From assembly GCA_015039465.1 (NCBI GenBank), contig MU130013.1:62001-126000 (forward strand): 64,000 nucleotides of DNA, given 5' to 3'. Position 1 is the stretch's first letter, and every line of letters begins with the position of its first letter. The DNA comes from Phlegmacium glaucopus (taxonomy: Eukaryota; Basidiomycota; Agaricomycetes; Agaricales; Cortinariaceae). Under the pieces are notes generated by a model, which had not been told where the DNA came from, made no database searches, and was given only the letters and a program-made list of their open reading frames with translations. Positions 45,067 through 57,045 of the stretch are shown piece after piece. The position numbers and the translations under genes were made by a program.

Positions 45067-46330
45067 TTAAGATGAATTAGAATTGAATTCGTTAGGATGA
45101 AGCATAAAAAGCATCATCATCCCAGTCAGGGGAAACATAATAAGTCTTCTGACACTTTGGAGCAGGCTCAGAACCACCCTCCAGCTTCCTAACCTGTTCA
45201 AGATACTCTTCCTTGGTCCATATATCAAGCTTAAACTCTTCAAGAATTTGCCCTCGCTTTTGGATGTTGAGCTTTGCCAGATTTTCTTCACTCCACTTCT
45301 GGTTATTTTTACTAAACAAGTAGTCAGGATTTGCTGCTGAATTAAATTTAAAACATACTCATGAAGTTCAACCAAAGTGTCAAGAAGTGAATGCTTCTGT
45401 GGTACCTTCTGAATAGAAAGACGAGCCTTCTCAATTGCCTCCCGAGAGACTATGGATGGCTTTGGGACCCGGTTTGTTGAAACAGCCTGAGGAGTCACAT
45501 TAGCAGTGGCTGCAGTGATGTTGGTCCCAAAGGTACGAGGAGGAGTAGGAGGAGCATCGGGCTCACTTATCCTAAGTAACTGTGGGTCAATCTGACTATC
45601 AGTTATTGGAGCTGGCACTGAACTGTCTTTGTTGTTGGGTGACTGATACCAAACTGTCCTCTGGCCATAAGGACCAAGGGCGGTAGTAATGGCAATCAGA
45701 ACAACATTAGGACGAGCTGAAAATATCTTGTGAAGACGAGGAAAGAATTTAAAATCTTTCTCAATGTCCTCTAAATAAAAACAATGATTAGAACTCAAAT
45801 TAATCAATATATAACAAAAACAGTACCCCAGATATTAACTGCAACCAAAGGTGTTCCTTCATTGGGCCCCTCAGCCAGAATATAATAATCAAAATGCTCC
45901 ACATTTCCACCATCAATGCCATCACCAGTTTGATGAAGTTGAGCTGCATGCTTGTGATACGTCTTTGTAAGCCTAATAGCAAATTAGCAACAGAATAATA
46001 TGTTATTTAGCACTTACCTGTCTAATTGGCCTTTAAGCTGCTCACTAATCGCCCCAGGATTGAGTTGGAACAGTCCCGGCACAATGATAGACCCAATTCA
46101 CTTAAAAACAGAAACTTGGGACTCTCCACTTGTGTTCTAGAAGGTTTTTAGCCACGAATCATTTTAAAAATGCTGCTACTCACCTCCGAAGGGTCCTTTT
46201 TCCCAAATAGAACCTTGTAATTTTCTGTTTTCTCCAACTCCATTAGAAATGCTGAAATGAGTTTATAATCATCTTCTGCCCAAGGAATGTCTGGGAGTTT
46301 CGATTTCGTAGCCTTGATTGCTTTGACCAT
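45067..46330 (-). pseudogene. Harbinger accessory DNA-binding protein (Myb/SANT-like)
   Basis: Partner protein thought to bind the element ends and help transposase import. The first exon from ATG 46330 reads MVKAIKATKSKLPDIPWAED…ENYKVLFGKKDPSE, then a GTGAGT intron. Next exon: SVFK-stop-IGSIIVPGLFQLNPG, with TGA at 46098-46100 where Arg fits the family (KRI). Then LTKTYHKHAAQLHQTGDGID, HFDYYILAEGPNEGT, EDIEKDFKFFPRLHKIFSARP, ALGPYGQRTVWYQ, and an acidic C-terminal exon ending PDWDDDAFYASS. At least four exons are needed; splice points were not all fixed. Confidence 0.75.
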
Positions 46331-47281
46331 ATTGAAATAAGTGTAGTATGAAAACGAGTGTGAATTAGAGGAAGGGTTTTTGCCGTAGGTGTCGCGTCGA
46401 GTGGTATTGAGTTTGACAGCAATGCTGCAGATTATGCATGTCACAAAATGGTCACAGTTGACTTTGAATTTTATATTATATAACGCGGTCAAATACAAAT
46501 ATGAATACGAATACGGTCAACTTTGACGGTCCCTAATATTGCTAGACACAAAAACTTGAATATGATACAAAAACTAAGTACTTATGAGCCTTATGAGCAC
46601 AATTCCAAATGAAACTGGAAAGTACACCTAAAACATGAATGGAATGGACCATCCAAGAGGTCTGTGCCCTTGTATAGGCAAATTTTGGTTCTTAAACGGA
46701 ACACCTATGCACACATTAGTTTATACAACATGGAGGCTACTATGTGGACTACTTAATGCCAACTCACTACTGTGCTGACTTGTAGTTATATTCTTATCAT
46801 ACTAGAATCAGCCATATCAGACGGTATCATGGTCTTGTCACTCATTGCCAAATTTGGAACCCAACCTTAGGGTTAATCAGTGGTCTCCGAGATCACCAAC
46901 CAACTTTTCCGGCAGCTGCTCTCTCACGAGCTCGAGACCTTAGGTTTGTTTATTTGTTCAACCATCAATTATTGGATAAGCTCCCTCATAGTACTTAAGA
47001 ATAGCTCGCGAGATGAGCGGCTGCTTTTAGGAGCCTGATCACGCCCCCCCAAACCGTGTCAGAAAAAACTTATGTAATCTTCGGACTTTGAAACAGTGTT
47101 GCATCAATATTACCTATCGTTCCTCCACTGTTGACGTGATATTCAATAGATTATAAGTCTTAAGATTTATTTTTTAGTTCTTGAATGACCTGAAATGCCT
47201 TTTAATCATCAAATATGGTCCCAGAATCCCGCTGGCAAGACACTATTGGCCTAGAGATAATTAATATCATTGTGAAGACAA

Positions 47282-47330
47282 CAAGGGGGTACCGGGATTG
47301 AAAAAAATTACCTAGGGTTGATTTTTCTGA
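47282..47330. mobile_element. Fragment of the CAAGGGGGCACC hAT MITE family
   Basis: CAAGGGGGTACCGGGATTG matches the left end of the 42494 element with few changes. The opposite end was not found, so it is truncated. Confidence 0.5.
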
Positions 47331-47399
47331 TAAGGCCTTCAAGGCTGAACCTACCAATGTACATAATCAGGCGCAAGTCTAAATATGGTAATTTTATGT

Positions 47400-47545
47400 A
47401 ATAAGATTTGAGCTTGCTTGCAGGTAGCTGTTCCAGCTTAACAAAACCTCCTGGACTGCATTTTACATGTGTGTGGCAGTCTGGACAGACAGTGAATCCT
47501 TCTGCATTGACAACTGGAGGTGGCGGAACACCTGACTAAAAGATA
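47400..47545 (-). pseudogene. Zinc-finger-like coding fragment (CPDCHTHVKC), probable repeat remnant
   Basis: One minus-strand frame reads GVPPPPVVNAEGFTVCPDCH then THVKCSPGGFVKLEQLPAS. The CxxC-H motif with GGF resembles Cys-rich N-termini of mobile-element-associated mushroom proteins. No complete gene surrounds it. Confidence 0.35.
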
Positions 47546-47593
47546 GTATGATGAGTGATTAGTTAGAAATGTGTATAGTTATACTGTATTAGT

Positions 47594-48215
47594 GATGTTC
47601 AAGGGTTTGGAAACCCACATGGGTATGTGGGTAAGGGTACAATGGGTAAGGGTAGAAGTAGGAATGTTGGAACCCTTGTCAAACCCCTGACCCTTGGCAT
47701 GGGTGGAGGGTTACCCACACAGTATTTTGACAGGTAGCAGTATTTTACATGGGCTATCAGATAAGATTAAAATTACTAATCAACTCCACTCTGACACATA
47801 GGCCAAAGTGAAATTGAAATAAAAAGATAGGGGCATAGTGGACTCCACTTGCATAGTTATTTTTACAATATATGTACCCTTATATACCCATTATTTCCTC
47901 ATGTCAGGTCACGATGGACCATCAATGGTCATTTCTTCAGACTGGATGATCAGATCTGATGTAGTACCTGACACCAGGTCACGATAGGTCATTTCGTCAG
48001 ACTGGATCCAATGTAGCAGTTGAAGCACTTCTCACATGCTGGGATTATTTAGGTTTTAATTGGCAATTCCACTGTGGAATCTAATAATCTACTCCTGTCA
48101 AGTTTCAACTTGCCACTTTGAGAGGGTACAGCGTACACTAAGGACCTAGGGCATGCAGATGGAAGTCCTTAGCCCTATAAATACCATATAATTTCGGAGT
48201 ATTTGGACTTAAGAA
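47594..48215. other. Probable 5' end of the hAT element with TATA box
   Basis: A GGGT-rich stretch with inverted TTTGGAAACCC/GGGTAAGG motifs (47605-47730) could be the terminal/subterminal region. Two imperfect direct repeats of CAGGTCACGAT(G/A)G…CAGACTGGAT occur at about 47907-48006. CTATAAATACC at 48175-48185 stands about 30-40 nt before the transposase ATG. Confidence 0.4.
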
Positions 48216-48397
48216 ATGGCACCTACTCTTAGTAGACCCATTCTTGAACAATGTCCTCTCAGTGTTCGTAAACACACTCTTGCTGCCACCCTTGCATCCA
48301 CAGATAATGTTGATGCTGGTGCCGTTAAACGGCAGAAGTTGCTTGAGGAAGCTGCTGCACAATGCCAACAGCGACAACCTTTGGTAGAGGATGTAGT

Positions 48398-48718
48398 TGT
48401 TGGGATAATTTCGCAGCTAGAACAAATGAATAGTTGTCTCAACTTTAGGATAAAGTTATATATTAAATATGGAATGTATGTTACCTAGAACAAATGAATA
48501 GTTCTAGGTAATGATCAGCTATTGTAATGTAGAAATAAAATGATAGTGCTCACGTCTCAACTTTAGGATAAAGTTGAGACTTGTAATAAGTAAAATCCGT
48601 GACAAAATGACTGTGATTATGTAATGCAAAAAGATAACGCGAATAAAGAATAAAAGAGATGATAAGATAAAAGATACCTAAACAAATAATCAACGACTGA
48701 AACTCGTATAGTTCAACA
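48398..48718 (-). repeat. Copia 3' LTR
   Basis: 321 bp. Contains two perfect hairpins: ACCTAGAAC…GTTCTAGGT (48483-48509) and GTCTCAACTTTA…TAAAGTTGAGAC (48554-48580). Confidence 0.93.
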
Positions 48719-48817
48719 CTCCCCCTCGAGTGAAACGCCGTTGATGTCCTATATCGTGTGCGTGTCCATCATGTGATGGTAAACGTGCCGATTGCGTTAT
48801 CGATTACACGATAAGGC

Positions 48818-51800
48818 TTATTGTTGTTTCTGAGACTGAGTTTGAATGTCTTGCTTCCTCAACGCCCCCAACCCCAGCTGCTGCACGAATTGAACGAATT
48901 TCGGTCTTGCCAATGCCTTGGTGAATATATCCGAAACGTTCTCATCGGTCGGTATGTAGTCAACTTCCATCTTCTCGTCTTGGACTGCCTCCCTTGGTTA
49001 TCGCAATTTATCTTGGTAGGTCCTGATGCGTCCTCGCGTAGCTCACTGACAAAACTTTTCATCCACAGTGCCTCCTTTGCAGCGTGTGTAAGCGCTATGT
49101 ATTCCGCTTCGGTGCTTGATAACGCTATAATGTGCTGCTTTTGGAACTCCACGATATCGCTCCTTTACCGAAATGAAAACAATATCCGGAAATCGAGTGC
49201 CTATGTTTCTGGCTTGCCCAATCGGCATCGCAGTAGCCTTCGAATAGGGTATTCGATTTTCCACCAAAGGTAAGCCAGTAATCCTTCATTGTTCCAAGAT
49301 ACATTATTACACGTTTTAATCCTTCCCAATGTGCAGGTCCCGGATTTTGGATGAATTGTGATAAGACTCCGACTGCGTAGGCTGCATCAGGTCTCGACAC
49401 AACGACAGGCCACAATACACTTCCTATCGCCTCGTTATAGGGTACTCCTTGCATTCGTGATATCTGATTTGTGGACGATGGGCATTGATCGATGGAATAG
49501 TGGGCTCCCAGATCCATAGGCGTATGGACCGGTTTAGCATTGGTAAGCCTGAATTTTTCGACTATACTCTCAATGTACGCTCGCTGATTTATCGATATCG
49601 TTCTAGCTTCTCTATCTCGCTTGATTTCGAAACCCAAGAACCAACCAATAGGTCCGTTATCGGTGATATCCCAATGTTTTTTGATATTCGCTTTGAAATT
49701 TTTAGCATCAACCATCCGTTTTGAAGTCACTGCCATATCGTCGGTCGCTACAGCAACGATAGTGTGTTCTTCCCCAGATCGTCAATAAAATACCGAATGA
49801 TCTGCCGCGGATCGTTTGAAGCCTAAATCATTTATGAAGACTTTGCTCATCTCCATGTACCACCCTCTCCCCGCTTGCTTGAGACCGTATAATCCCTTCA
49901 ATAGCCTCAAGACCTTTCCTTCCTGACCGGGTTTTAGAACTCCACGTGGTGCTTTCATGTAGACGGTCTCTTTTAAAGGCACGTTAAGGTAGGCGCTTTT
50001 TACATCAACATGTTCTATCTCCCAGTTTTGTTCTGCAGCGTTCGCGAGGACGGCACGTACAGTCGGCATTTTTGCAGCGGATGAGAACGTTTCTGTGTAG
50101 TTCACTCCTTCGACTTGTCTGTGTCCACCGGCTACAATTCGCAGTCGGTAGCTTTGTACCTTTCCATCAGGTCCTCGTTTCACTCTCAGGACTTCGCCAC
50201 ATGGGATGGCACTATGGCCCTTTGGTAAGTCTTCTACCACCCAGGTTTTGAACTTTTCAAGCTGACCAATTTCGTAGTCAAGTGCAGCTTGCCATTCATT
50301 CGCATCAGGTCCAGCCAACGCTTCGTCAAGCGTGCGAGGATCAGATGGGTGAGAGCTTACAAGAGCGAAGTCCGGGGGCAAATAGCTAAGTTCTTTGTCC
50401 TCGTCGATAAATTGATCTGACGATTCAATTTCAGCAGTTGCATCGTCACAGCAGGCTACGGCTGCTATGAGACCCTCATTCATTGCCTTGTATGCACCTT
50501 GTGGTTTTCGTGCACGACGGCCGCGTCCGTACTGTTGGACATTGGGATCGTCGTTGGATTCAGGATCTGGTTCGGTTGTCGGCTCGACTGGAGGGTATTC
50601 TACTGTATCTTCGTGAGTGATTTCCGGATTGTATTCTGATTGAGCATCATTGATAGACTCAATGCGAGATTCTGCAGTTTCTTTAATGTTTTTGACAGCA
50701 TCTGGAGACTGGTGGATGATCTTTTGCTTCTCCCCCTCAGACAGTGAGTCTCCAGAGACGTCAACATTAACAAGCTGTATGTCGTTGTCATCGAAAATAA
50801 CATTTCTCTCAACAGTGATAGAACATTTTCCGGGCCAGTATATACGATATCCTTTTGATTCGGAGTCGTAGCCAACAAATCGTCCACGTTGGGCTCGAGC
50901 ATCCAGTTTTCCGGCATGCAAGTCCTTTACATAGGCGGCTGCACCAAATTCCTTGATACCACCAAGGTATGGTTTCTTTTTGTTAATCATTTCGTATGGA
51001 GTCTTTCCATCTAATGAACGTGTAGGGGTTCGATTTTGAAGCCAAGTTGTATGCTTCATGGCTTCTTCCCACAGGAAACAAGGTAAACCGGATGCCAGGA
51101 GTAAGGCGCGAGCTCGTTCGGTTCGCGTTCACATTCCTCTTTCAGCAGTTCCGTTTTGGGGTGGTGAATCATGAACGGTAAGTTCGCGTTTCGTACCTCT
51201 CTCATCTTGATGCTGAACCATTTGTTTTGACAGAAACTCTCCCCCTCAATCAGAACGTATTATCTTTATACGTTGGCCGGTTTGAGTCTCTATGAACGCT
51301 TCATCCTGTTTATAGGACTTGAAGGTTTCGCTTTTCTTCTCTTGGAAGTAAAGCTTGGTTTCGCGAGTTGCGTCGTCGATGCGAGCTGCTACGTAGTGGT
51401 GACCATTTAAGCTTCTTACTGATGCTGGTCCCCATAGATCCCAATGGACCCTTTCGCCATATTTCGTGGCTCGAGTTTCTGACCATTGTGGGTAAGGTTG
51501 TCGTATTGACTTAGCTTTTGCACACGCCTCGCAAAACTCTATTTTGGAATCATTATCCAATTCAATTCCGGTGATATAACCCTTGGATATAGCGTGTTTA
51601 ATCGCGGAGAAAGAGATATGGCCAAGTTTTCTATGTGCGTCATTGATATTCATCTTTTCAACTACGGCATTGGCTTGATCTCCCTGTTGGACCTGTTTGG
51701 ACATAGGAATTTGATACAGATTGTCAACACGAGGGATAGTCGCAATGGTACGTCCATTTGGCTGTTTTATTGTGCATTGACCCTTATGAAACGTCACTAG

Positions 51801-53129
51801 GTGTCCAGCCCTTTCGAGTCTACTGATTGAGATCAGTGTAAAAGCCAGGCCCGGTGCGTGTATTGCGCCTTTAAAGGTTATCCTGGTTTTTGATGACCCA
51901 TTTGGCAGGTCTAAATGCATATCTCCCATGCCAATGGCCTTTACTGTTCGACCGTCGGCTGTAGTAATTTCACGATCGATTCGTTGATAGTTAGTGAAAA
52001 TCGAACGATCCGGAGAGTAGTCTCGGGTGGCTCCACTGTCGACACATCCGGTTACTTGGGATTTCAAGGCAGGTATTGCATTTGCGACGTCGACACAGTC
52101 AGAGCTGCAGGTAAAGGCAAAGAGATTATCTTCTTCGTCATCAACAGCTACAATGGCTGACTCTATTCTCTTAGACTTCTTTTGACGTGGACCTTGACCT
52201 TCTTTGCCACCACCCTTTGACCAACAATCCGGTTCCTTATGCCCAGGCTTCCCGCAATTTCCACAGGCGTCATCGGAATCTGCTTTTCCTTGCTTATCGA
52301 ACCTCTTTTGCTTGCCATGTCGGTGCCTTCCACCTCTCTTTGCTTGAGCGGCAAGTGCAGACTCCGTGGTTTTGCCACGTTCGTCATTTATGACACGGTG
52401 ATGCGCTTCCTCGATGATGAAGGATACAAGGTCGTCGGATTTCATCCGCTGCAATTGACCTCCTGAGAGGGCACTAGCACGTTCAGCAGCCGTGATGGTC
52501 TGAAGGGTTGGTCAGTACGATTCCGGTAAGGACGACATCACAATAATATTGAATCGTGTTTCGGATATGTCTGATCCCATTTTTAACAGGTTATCGCGTC
52601 GCTGATTCATTAGCTGAAAATGTTGCTTTAGCTCGGTTAAGTGAGATTTTGGGTCTTCGTTTTCAGCTAACTTCATGCTGGATAATTGATCTTCTGCATC
52701 CAGAATATACAGGGTGCTTTTTGTCGTCGCGTCAGCCTTCACAGTTTTCCACATGTCCTCGGCAGCGGTCATAGTGATGATTTTGGATGCAAGACGGCTC
52801 GAGACAGAAGAGAGAATGATGTGTTGAGCTGAGTACTCTCGTTTTTCAAACTCTGCTATTCTGATTTCCTTCGTTTCTATCTGTTCTTCCGTAGCACGCG
52901 TCTTTCGGTCTTCTAAAACCAGAACCGAGTCAACGAGTGCGAATGGTTTGGGCGCTGTCGCAGTTCCTTCTACGTGTCTCCACAATCCTTTCGATCCCAT
53001 GGCCTTATGGATTCTGGGTTCGTAGTCTGCCCAATTACTTCCGTCGTCACGGAGCTTTGGGATAGCTAGATTTGCAAATTTGGAGCTGGAGTTCATCGTG
53101 AAGTTAGACAGTTTGTCTTCGGGGCCCAT
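48818..53129 (-). pseudogene. Copia gag-pol polyprotein, four TGA codons, frameshift and RNase H deletion
   Basis: One reading frame runs from ATG 53129 to 49125, broken only by TGA at 52512-52514, 51246-51248, 51129-51131 and 49782-49784. Order of domains: gag; zinc knuckle CGNCGKPGHKEPDC; protease GCVDSGATRDYS; integrase HRKLGHISF…CEACAKAKS and VHWDLWGP; reverse transcriptase VDVKSAYLNVPLKETVYMKA and KGLYGLKQAGRGW, with TDDMAV; RNase H SRPDAAYAVGVLSQF, GYCDADWA. At about 49140 a missing base in an A run (SWSSK then QHIIALSSTEAEYIA) shifts the frame, and after KINCDNQG roughly 25 residues usual for the family are absent before EAVQDEKMEVDYIPTDE; the protein ends …QTQSQKQQ. It cannot be autonomous now. 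Confidence 0.9.
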
Positions 53130-53133
53130 AACC

Positions 53134-53454
53134 TGTTGGGATAATTTCGCAGCTAGAACAAATGAATAGTTGTCTCAACTTTAGGATAAAGTTGTATATT
53201 AAATATGGAATGTATGTTACCTAGAACAAATGAATAGTTCTAGGTAATGATCAGCTATTGTAATGTAGAAATAAAATGATAGTGCTCACGTCTCAACTTT
53301 AGGATAAAGTTGAGACTTGTAATAAGTAAAATCCGTGACAAAATGACTGTGATTATGTAATGCAAAAAGATAACGCGAATAAAGAATAAAAGAGATGATA
53401 AAATAAAAGATACCTAAACAAATAATCAACGACTGAAACTCGTATAGTTCAACA
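53134..53454 (-). repeat. Copia 5' LTR
   Basis: 321 bp; same sequence as the other LTR except two transitions (A/G), including AGTTGTAT against AGTTATAT. Confidence 0.93.
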
Positions 53455-56184
53455 GTAGTCAATGATGACAATCTTCCTTCAAGCTCACATCTTGGACCGC
53501 AGAATGTGTCTTGAATCCTCAAGGCCGCCAATGGAAGCAATGATGATGACAATGACGTGGAGGTCTTCAGTGACATGCCTGGCTTGGAACCTGAACCTTT
53601 CGACTCAAGTGAGTGTGGGGATGAAGATGATGGCAAGGAGGAGGAGGAGGAGGAGGCAGAGGAGGCAGAGGAGAGTCAGGAGACTGCAGAGGCAGAACTT
53701 TGTAAGTGATATCTACAATAATATACCTCAAGTATTACTCACCTAATTATTTTCAGTGCATCTCATGGAGGACTGGATCTCGCCAATCTATGCTTTCTTT
53801 GACCCCATCCCAGACATCACCTACAATGCCCAGGGCCGTCGTGCTCACAAGTTTTGCTGCTCTGCAGTCGTCTGTAAGGGCAGAGGCGCTAACAAGCAAA
53901 AATTTTGATGTTTTCTTGATACCATGGACCAGAGGTCAAGTAGTAACCTCAAACACCACACTAACATTTGCTGGGGAACAGAAACTGTCAGTAAAGCCTT
54001 GGATGCAAAGGTTGACATTGACTCAGCTCGTAAAACTCTTGGCAACCTGGTAGACGGTTCAATCATGGCAGCATTTGAACAGAAAAAAAAGGAAAGATAT
54101 CATACTCACATTGGCAGCACACCAAAGCAGAGACCTGGTGAGAAAGACATTATTACAAAGGTTCTTCATGCTCACAATATCCTAATAGAGCCGAGATTGT
54201 TTGTTGGGTATCTGAAAGTATGTGCCCATTTAGCATTGTCGAGGACCAGGGGTTTCACTCCCTCATGAAAACTGGGAGGCCAGAGTATTACTTACAGTCA
54301 CGTCCAACTGTTTCCTGCAATGTCAAAGAAGTGTTTAAGAAGGTTTGAAAGAGGATTGCTAAAATGCTTCAAGTCAGTTATAAGTACCATTATTCAAAAT
54401 TTTGATCTCACTTTTGGATTAGGAACATGACAGTAGTTTGAGCTTCGCAACAGACGCCTGGATGTCACCAAATTTGAAAGTGTACATCGTGGTCACTGTT
54501 CATCTTGAGCAGAACGGTGTCCCTTTGTGTATGCTTCTCAATCTTGTTGAGGTTAGCGAATTGCACTCAGGATTGAATCTTGCTGTTGCATTTGCCAAAG
54601 TTCTTGATGATTTTGGGATTTCTTCAAAGGTCAGTACAATTTCATTTATTATCAGATCTTTGTTTACTCACTTTCCTTCAGGTGCTTAGCATTACCTGCA
54701 ATAACACCTCTTCAAATGACATAATGATTGATAAACTTGTGGGGCTCTTGGATGAGTTTCCTGGTGCCGCAAATCGGACTTGTTGCTTCACCCATATCTT
54801 GAACCTTGTTGCCAAGTGTGTGATGAAACAATTTGACCTTCTGAAAGCTCGAGCTGGTGAGGCACTTGACGCAGCTGCAAAGGCTCTTGCTAACCTGGCT
54901 GGTGACATCGAGAGTGAGGAGATGTTGATGGAAAGTGGCTCAATTGGCAATGAAGATGAAAATGATGACGACGAGGGACTTGAGAACATTCGAGAAGAGA
55001 TGTCAGAGGAGGAGATTGAGACGCTCGATGAAACCTTGCAGCCTGTTTGATTGGTCTTGGTCAAAGTAAATTCAATCTAAGCTTCAAATTTGTATGAATA
55101 TTATTAATTTGTGACCTTTAGCTTTGTAAACTCGCCTTCTCAATCAAGAACTCAACCACCATCATCCTTCCTGGGTGGTTTTCAATCCTTGAACGATATA
55201 CTGAGATCAGTAAAGCTGCAAAGACGACACCCCTTTCCATTCGGATGATGCCTTGTGATGTCTCCACATGATGGAATTCCACATTGGATATGATCAAATT
55301 TGCGCTCTTATACCGTGAGCCCTTGGATGATTTGACTGGTATCTGGGAGATGAAGCTAAGGTCTTATGAGCTTTCAGAGGAGGAATGGATGATTGCTAAA
55401 CAACTGTCAGGCATTCTGAAGGTGAGTTAGTGTGATATTAGCTCATTTTATATGTTATCATTGAAATACCCAATATATTTTCAAACAGGCGACACTTTTT
55501 TTCTCCGGTGCCACTCCCAATCTTTCAAAAGTAATTCCCACTATGGACTACATTGACAAGCACCTTGCCTCTGGTTCCCTTGATGTGAAGTACCTGCCAT
55601 CAATCCAGGCCTCAATGCTGATTGGAAAAAAGTTGCTGAATAAGTATTATAATATGACTGATCATACAGAAGTATATCATATTGCAATGGGTATGTCAAA
55701 GCCTCTCTACCACCTCAAATCTTATTTCCTAGAGTTAACTTCCTTTCACAGTTCTCGACCCCAATTGCAAACTCAACTATTTCCAATCTGCCGGCTGGGA
55801 CAAAGATTGGATCAAGACTGCACGGGAGATCATTGAGGCCGAGTTTGACAGAGTCTACGCTAATATCTATATTGAGCCAGATGAAGAAATGGAATTAGCA
55901 TCAGCACGTCACATATATCTCCTATGATTGACTGGCCTGATGCAATATTGATGCAATATTTCTTTAGAGTCCTGTCCAGAACTTGGACAACCCATTTGAC
56001 AACCTTATCTCGTCAAGTTCTGCATGGGCGCCTGGCAATGAAGAACTTCCCAGCGAGCTCACACAATACCTGAGCACTGGACCTGAAAACCTCAAAATGC
56101 CCTTCTCTGGTGGGTAGAAATGTGTGCTGTCTATCCTTGCTTATCTCGGATGGCGCATTATAAATTGTTGTTTGTGTTGTTATA

Positions 56185-57045
56185 AAACACCAACCAGAGG
56201 GAACTGGACCAGACTTTAGGTCAGAATATCCCCCTGTGTTTGTTTAGGGAAGGTATAACCAGAGACTAGTAAGCACACTTGGTTAAGAGAGAGTAGAGGA
56301 GGATGAGGATGAATATTAAAGGTGACTGAGGGTGGAGTATGAGGATGAGGATGAATGAGAAATAGTCTTCAGTAAGACTATAGCAGTAGACAGTATGGAT
56401 AGATTGACAGTTAAGGGCAGAAAAAAGCGAACTTAGAGGGAGGAATTCACTGGAATTCCACTGAGAAGATGACTGTTGGGGAGTAAGAATGGATTGGAGG
56501 GAACTACCTATCCTGGTACAAAAGAGCAGTATTTATACCCTAAGGATGAGGCTATGTAGAACAATAAAAAAAGAAAGAAGTATGCGCTGTCAAAGGAAGA
56601 ATGATGAAGAGAGGACAGCTGCGAGAAGAAAAGAACAATGGAAAAGAAGAAGGAACAATAAAAAAATCTGTAAAATGTCAAAGTGTGAGAGAAAAGAAGA
56701 GAAGGCAGTGTACACAGTCCAATAGCAAAAATATATTGACTCCATAGGCATGTGGTCATGTCAAATATGTGAAAGGTCCTGAGTCAACACTTGAAAGGCA
56801 CAGCCTTGTTCCCGAGAAAATACTACTTGCCCATGATCCCATGTCATGCAGCCTTGATAACACTTGACACTCTGTGAGAATAATCCTCTGCTGCTGATTC
56901 ATCTGCAATTCCTGCTTAGTCGTGATCCTCCTGGACTTCCTAAATTGTCATAAAGAGGGTGGGAAGGCTTCAGGTACCATGTGAATGATGGTTTTGGCAG
57001 TGAATGATAAGATAAGAGGTAGATAATTGAGGATAAAAAGGGAGT
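56185..57045. repeat. Dispersed repeat copy 2 (uninterrupted, inverted)
   Basis: Reverse-complement copy of 8026-8238 + 10081-10755. It truncates the hAT transposase at …GCGCATTATA. It gives the empty site for the 1842-bp TIR element (single TGGGCAA-type motif on its reverse strand near 56820). Confidence 0.75.

Larger units (their letters stand above)
43573..46534. mobile_element. PIF/Harbinger transposon (2962 bp), coding but mutated
   Basis: Both ends read AGGGACCGTCAAAGTTGACC (inverted), continuing to CGTATTC perfectly and then about 40 bp near-perfectly through TATTTGTATTTGACC. AAT flanks both sides (43570-43572, 46535-46537), the 3-bp size of Harbinger duplications. It carries the usual two genes in opposite orientation: a DDE transposase (+) and a Myb/SANT-like accessory protein (-). 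Confidence 0.9.
43116..47036. mobile_element. Long-TIR (MULE-like or foldback) element, host of nested insertions
   Basis: The left arm (43116-43249 plus 43491-43545) and right arm (about 46862-47036) are inverted copies of roughly 180-190 bp, matching through AAAAGCAGCCGCTCATCTCG, CTTAAGTACTATGAGGGAGC, TTGATGGTTGAACAAATAAA and ACCACTGATTAACCC. Flanks ATCATGCCCC and ATCACGCCCC form a probable 10-bp duplication with one mismatch (one spare G on the right). The arm is split by a solo LTR and the interior by a Harbinger element, so this is the oldest layer. No transposase of its own is seen. Confidence 0.7.
48398..53454 (-). mobile_element. Copia LTR retrotransposon, 5057 bp, near-identical LTRs
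   Basis: LTRs at 48398-48718 and 53134-53454 (321 bp each) differ at only two sites by eye. Ends TGTTGGGATAAT…TTCAACA in plus orientation; 5-bp target duplication GTAGT at 48393-48397 and 53455-53459. Coding is on minus, so the right LTR is the 5' LTR. The polypurine tract GAGGGGGAG abuts the 3' LTR. The gag ATG lies 5 nt inside the 5' LTR (GGTTATGGGCCC), overlapping the expected primer-binding site. Inserted in the hAT transposase. Confidence 0.95.
48216..56170 (+). pseudogene. hAT-family transposase, split by a Copia insertion and cut by TGA codons
   Basis: Cut-and-paste transposase with BED zinc finger and RNase H-like core. N-terminus MAPTLSRPILEQCPLSVRKH at 48216-48397; a 5.06 kb Copia sits after codon GTA-GT; coding resumes at 53460 in frame (VNDDNLPSSSHLGPQNVS). 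Then an acidic Glu tract, the BED-like finger HKFCCSAVVCKGRGA…SSSNLKHHTNICW, QGFHSLMKTGRPEYYLQS, SLSFATDAWMSPNLKVYIVV, VLSITCNNTSSNDIMIDKL, PGAANRTCCFTHILNLVAKC, and the C-terminal dimerisation tail up to WWVEMCAVYPCLSRMAHY, where another repeat (56185-57045) cuts it off. In-frame TGA at 53512-53514, 53906-53908, 54346-54348 and 55048-55050 each fit an ancestral Arg. More damage follows after 55,900. Dead. Confidence 0.85.
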
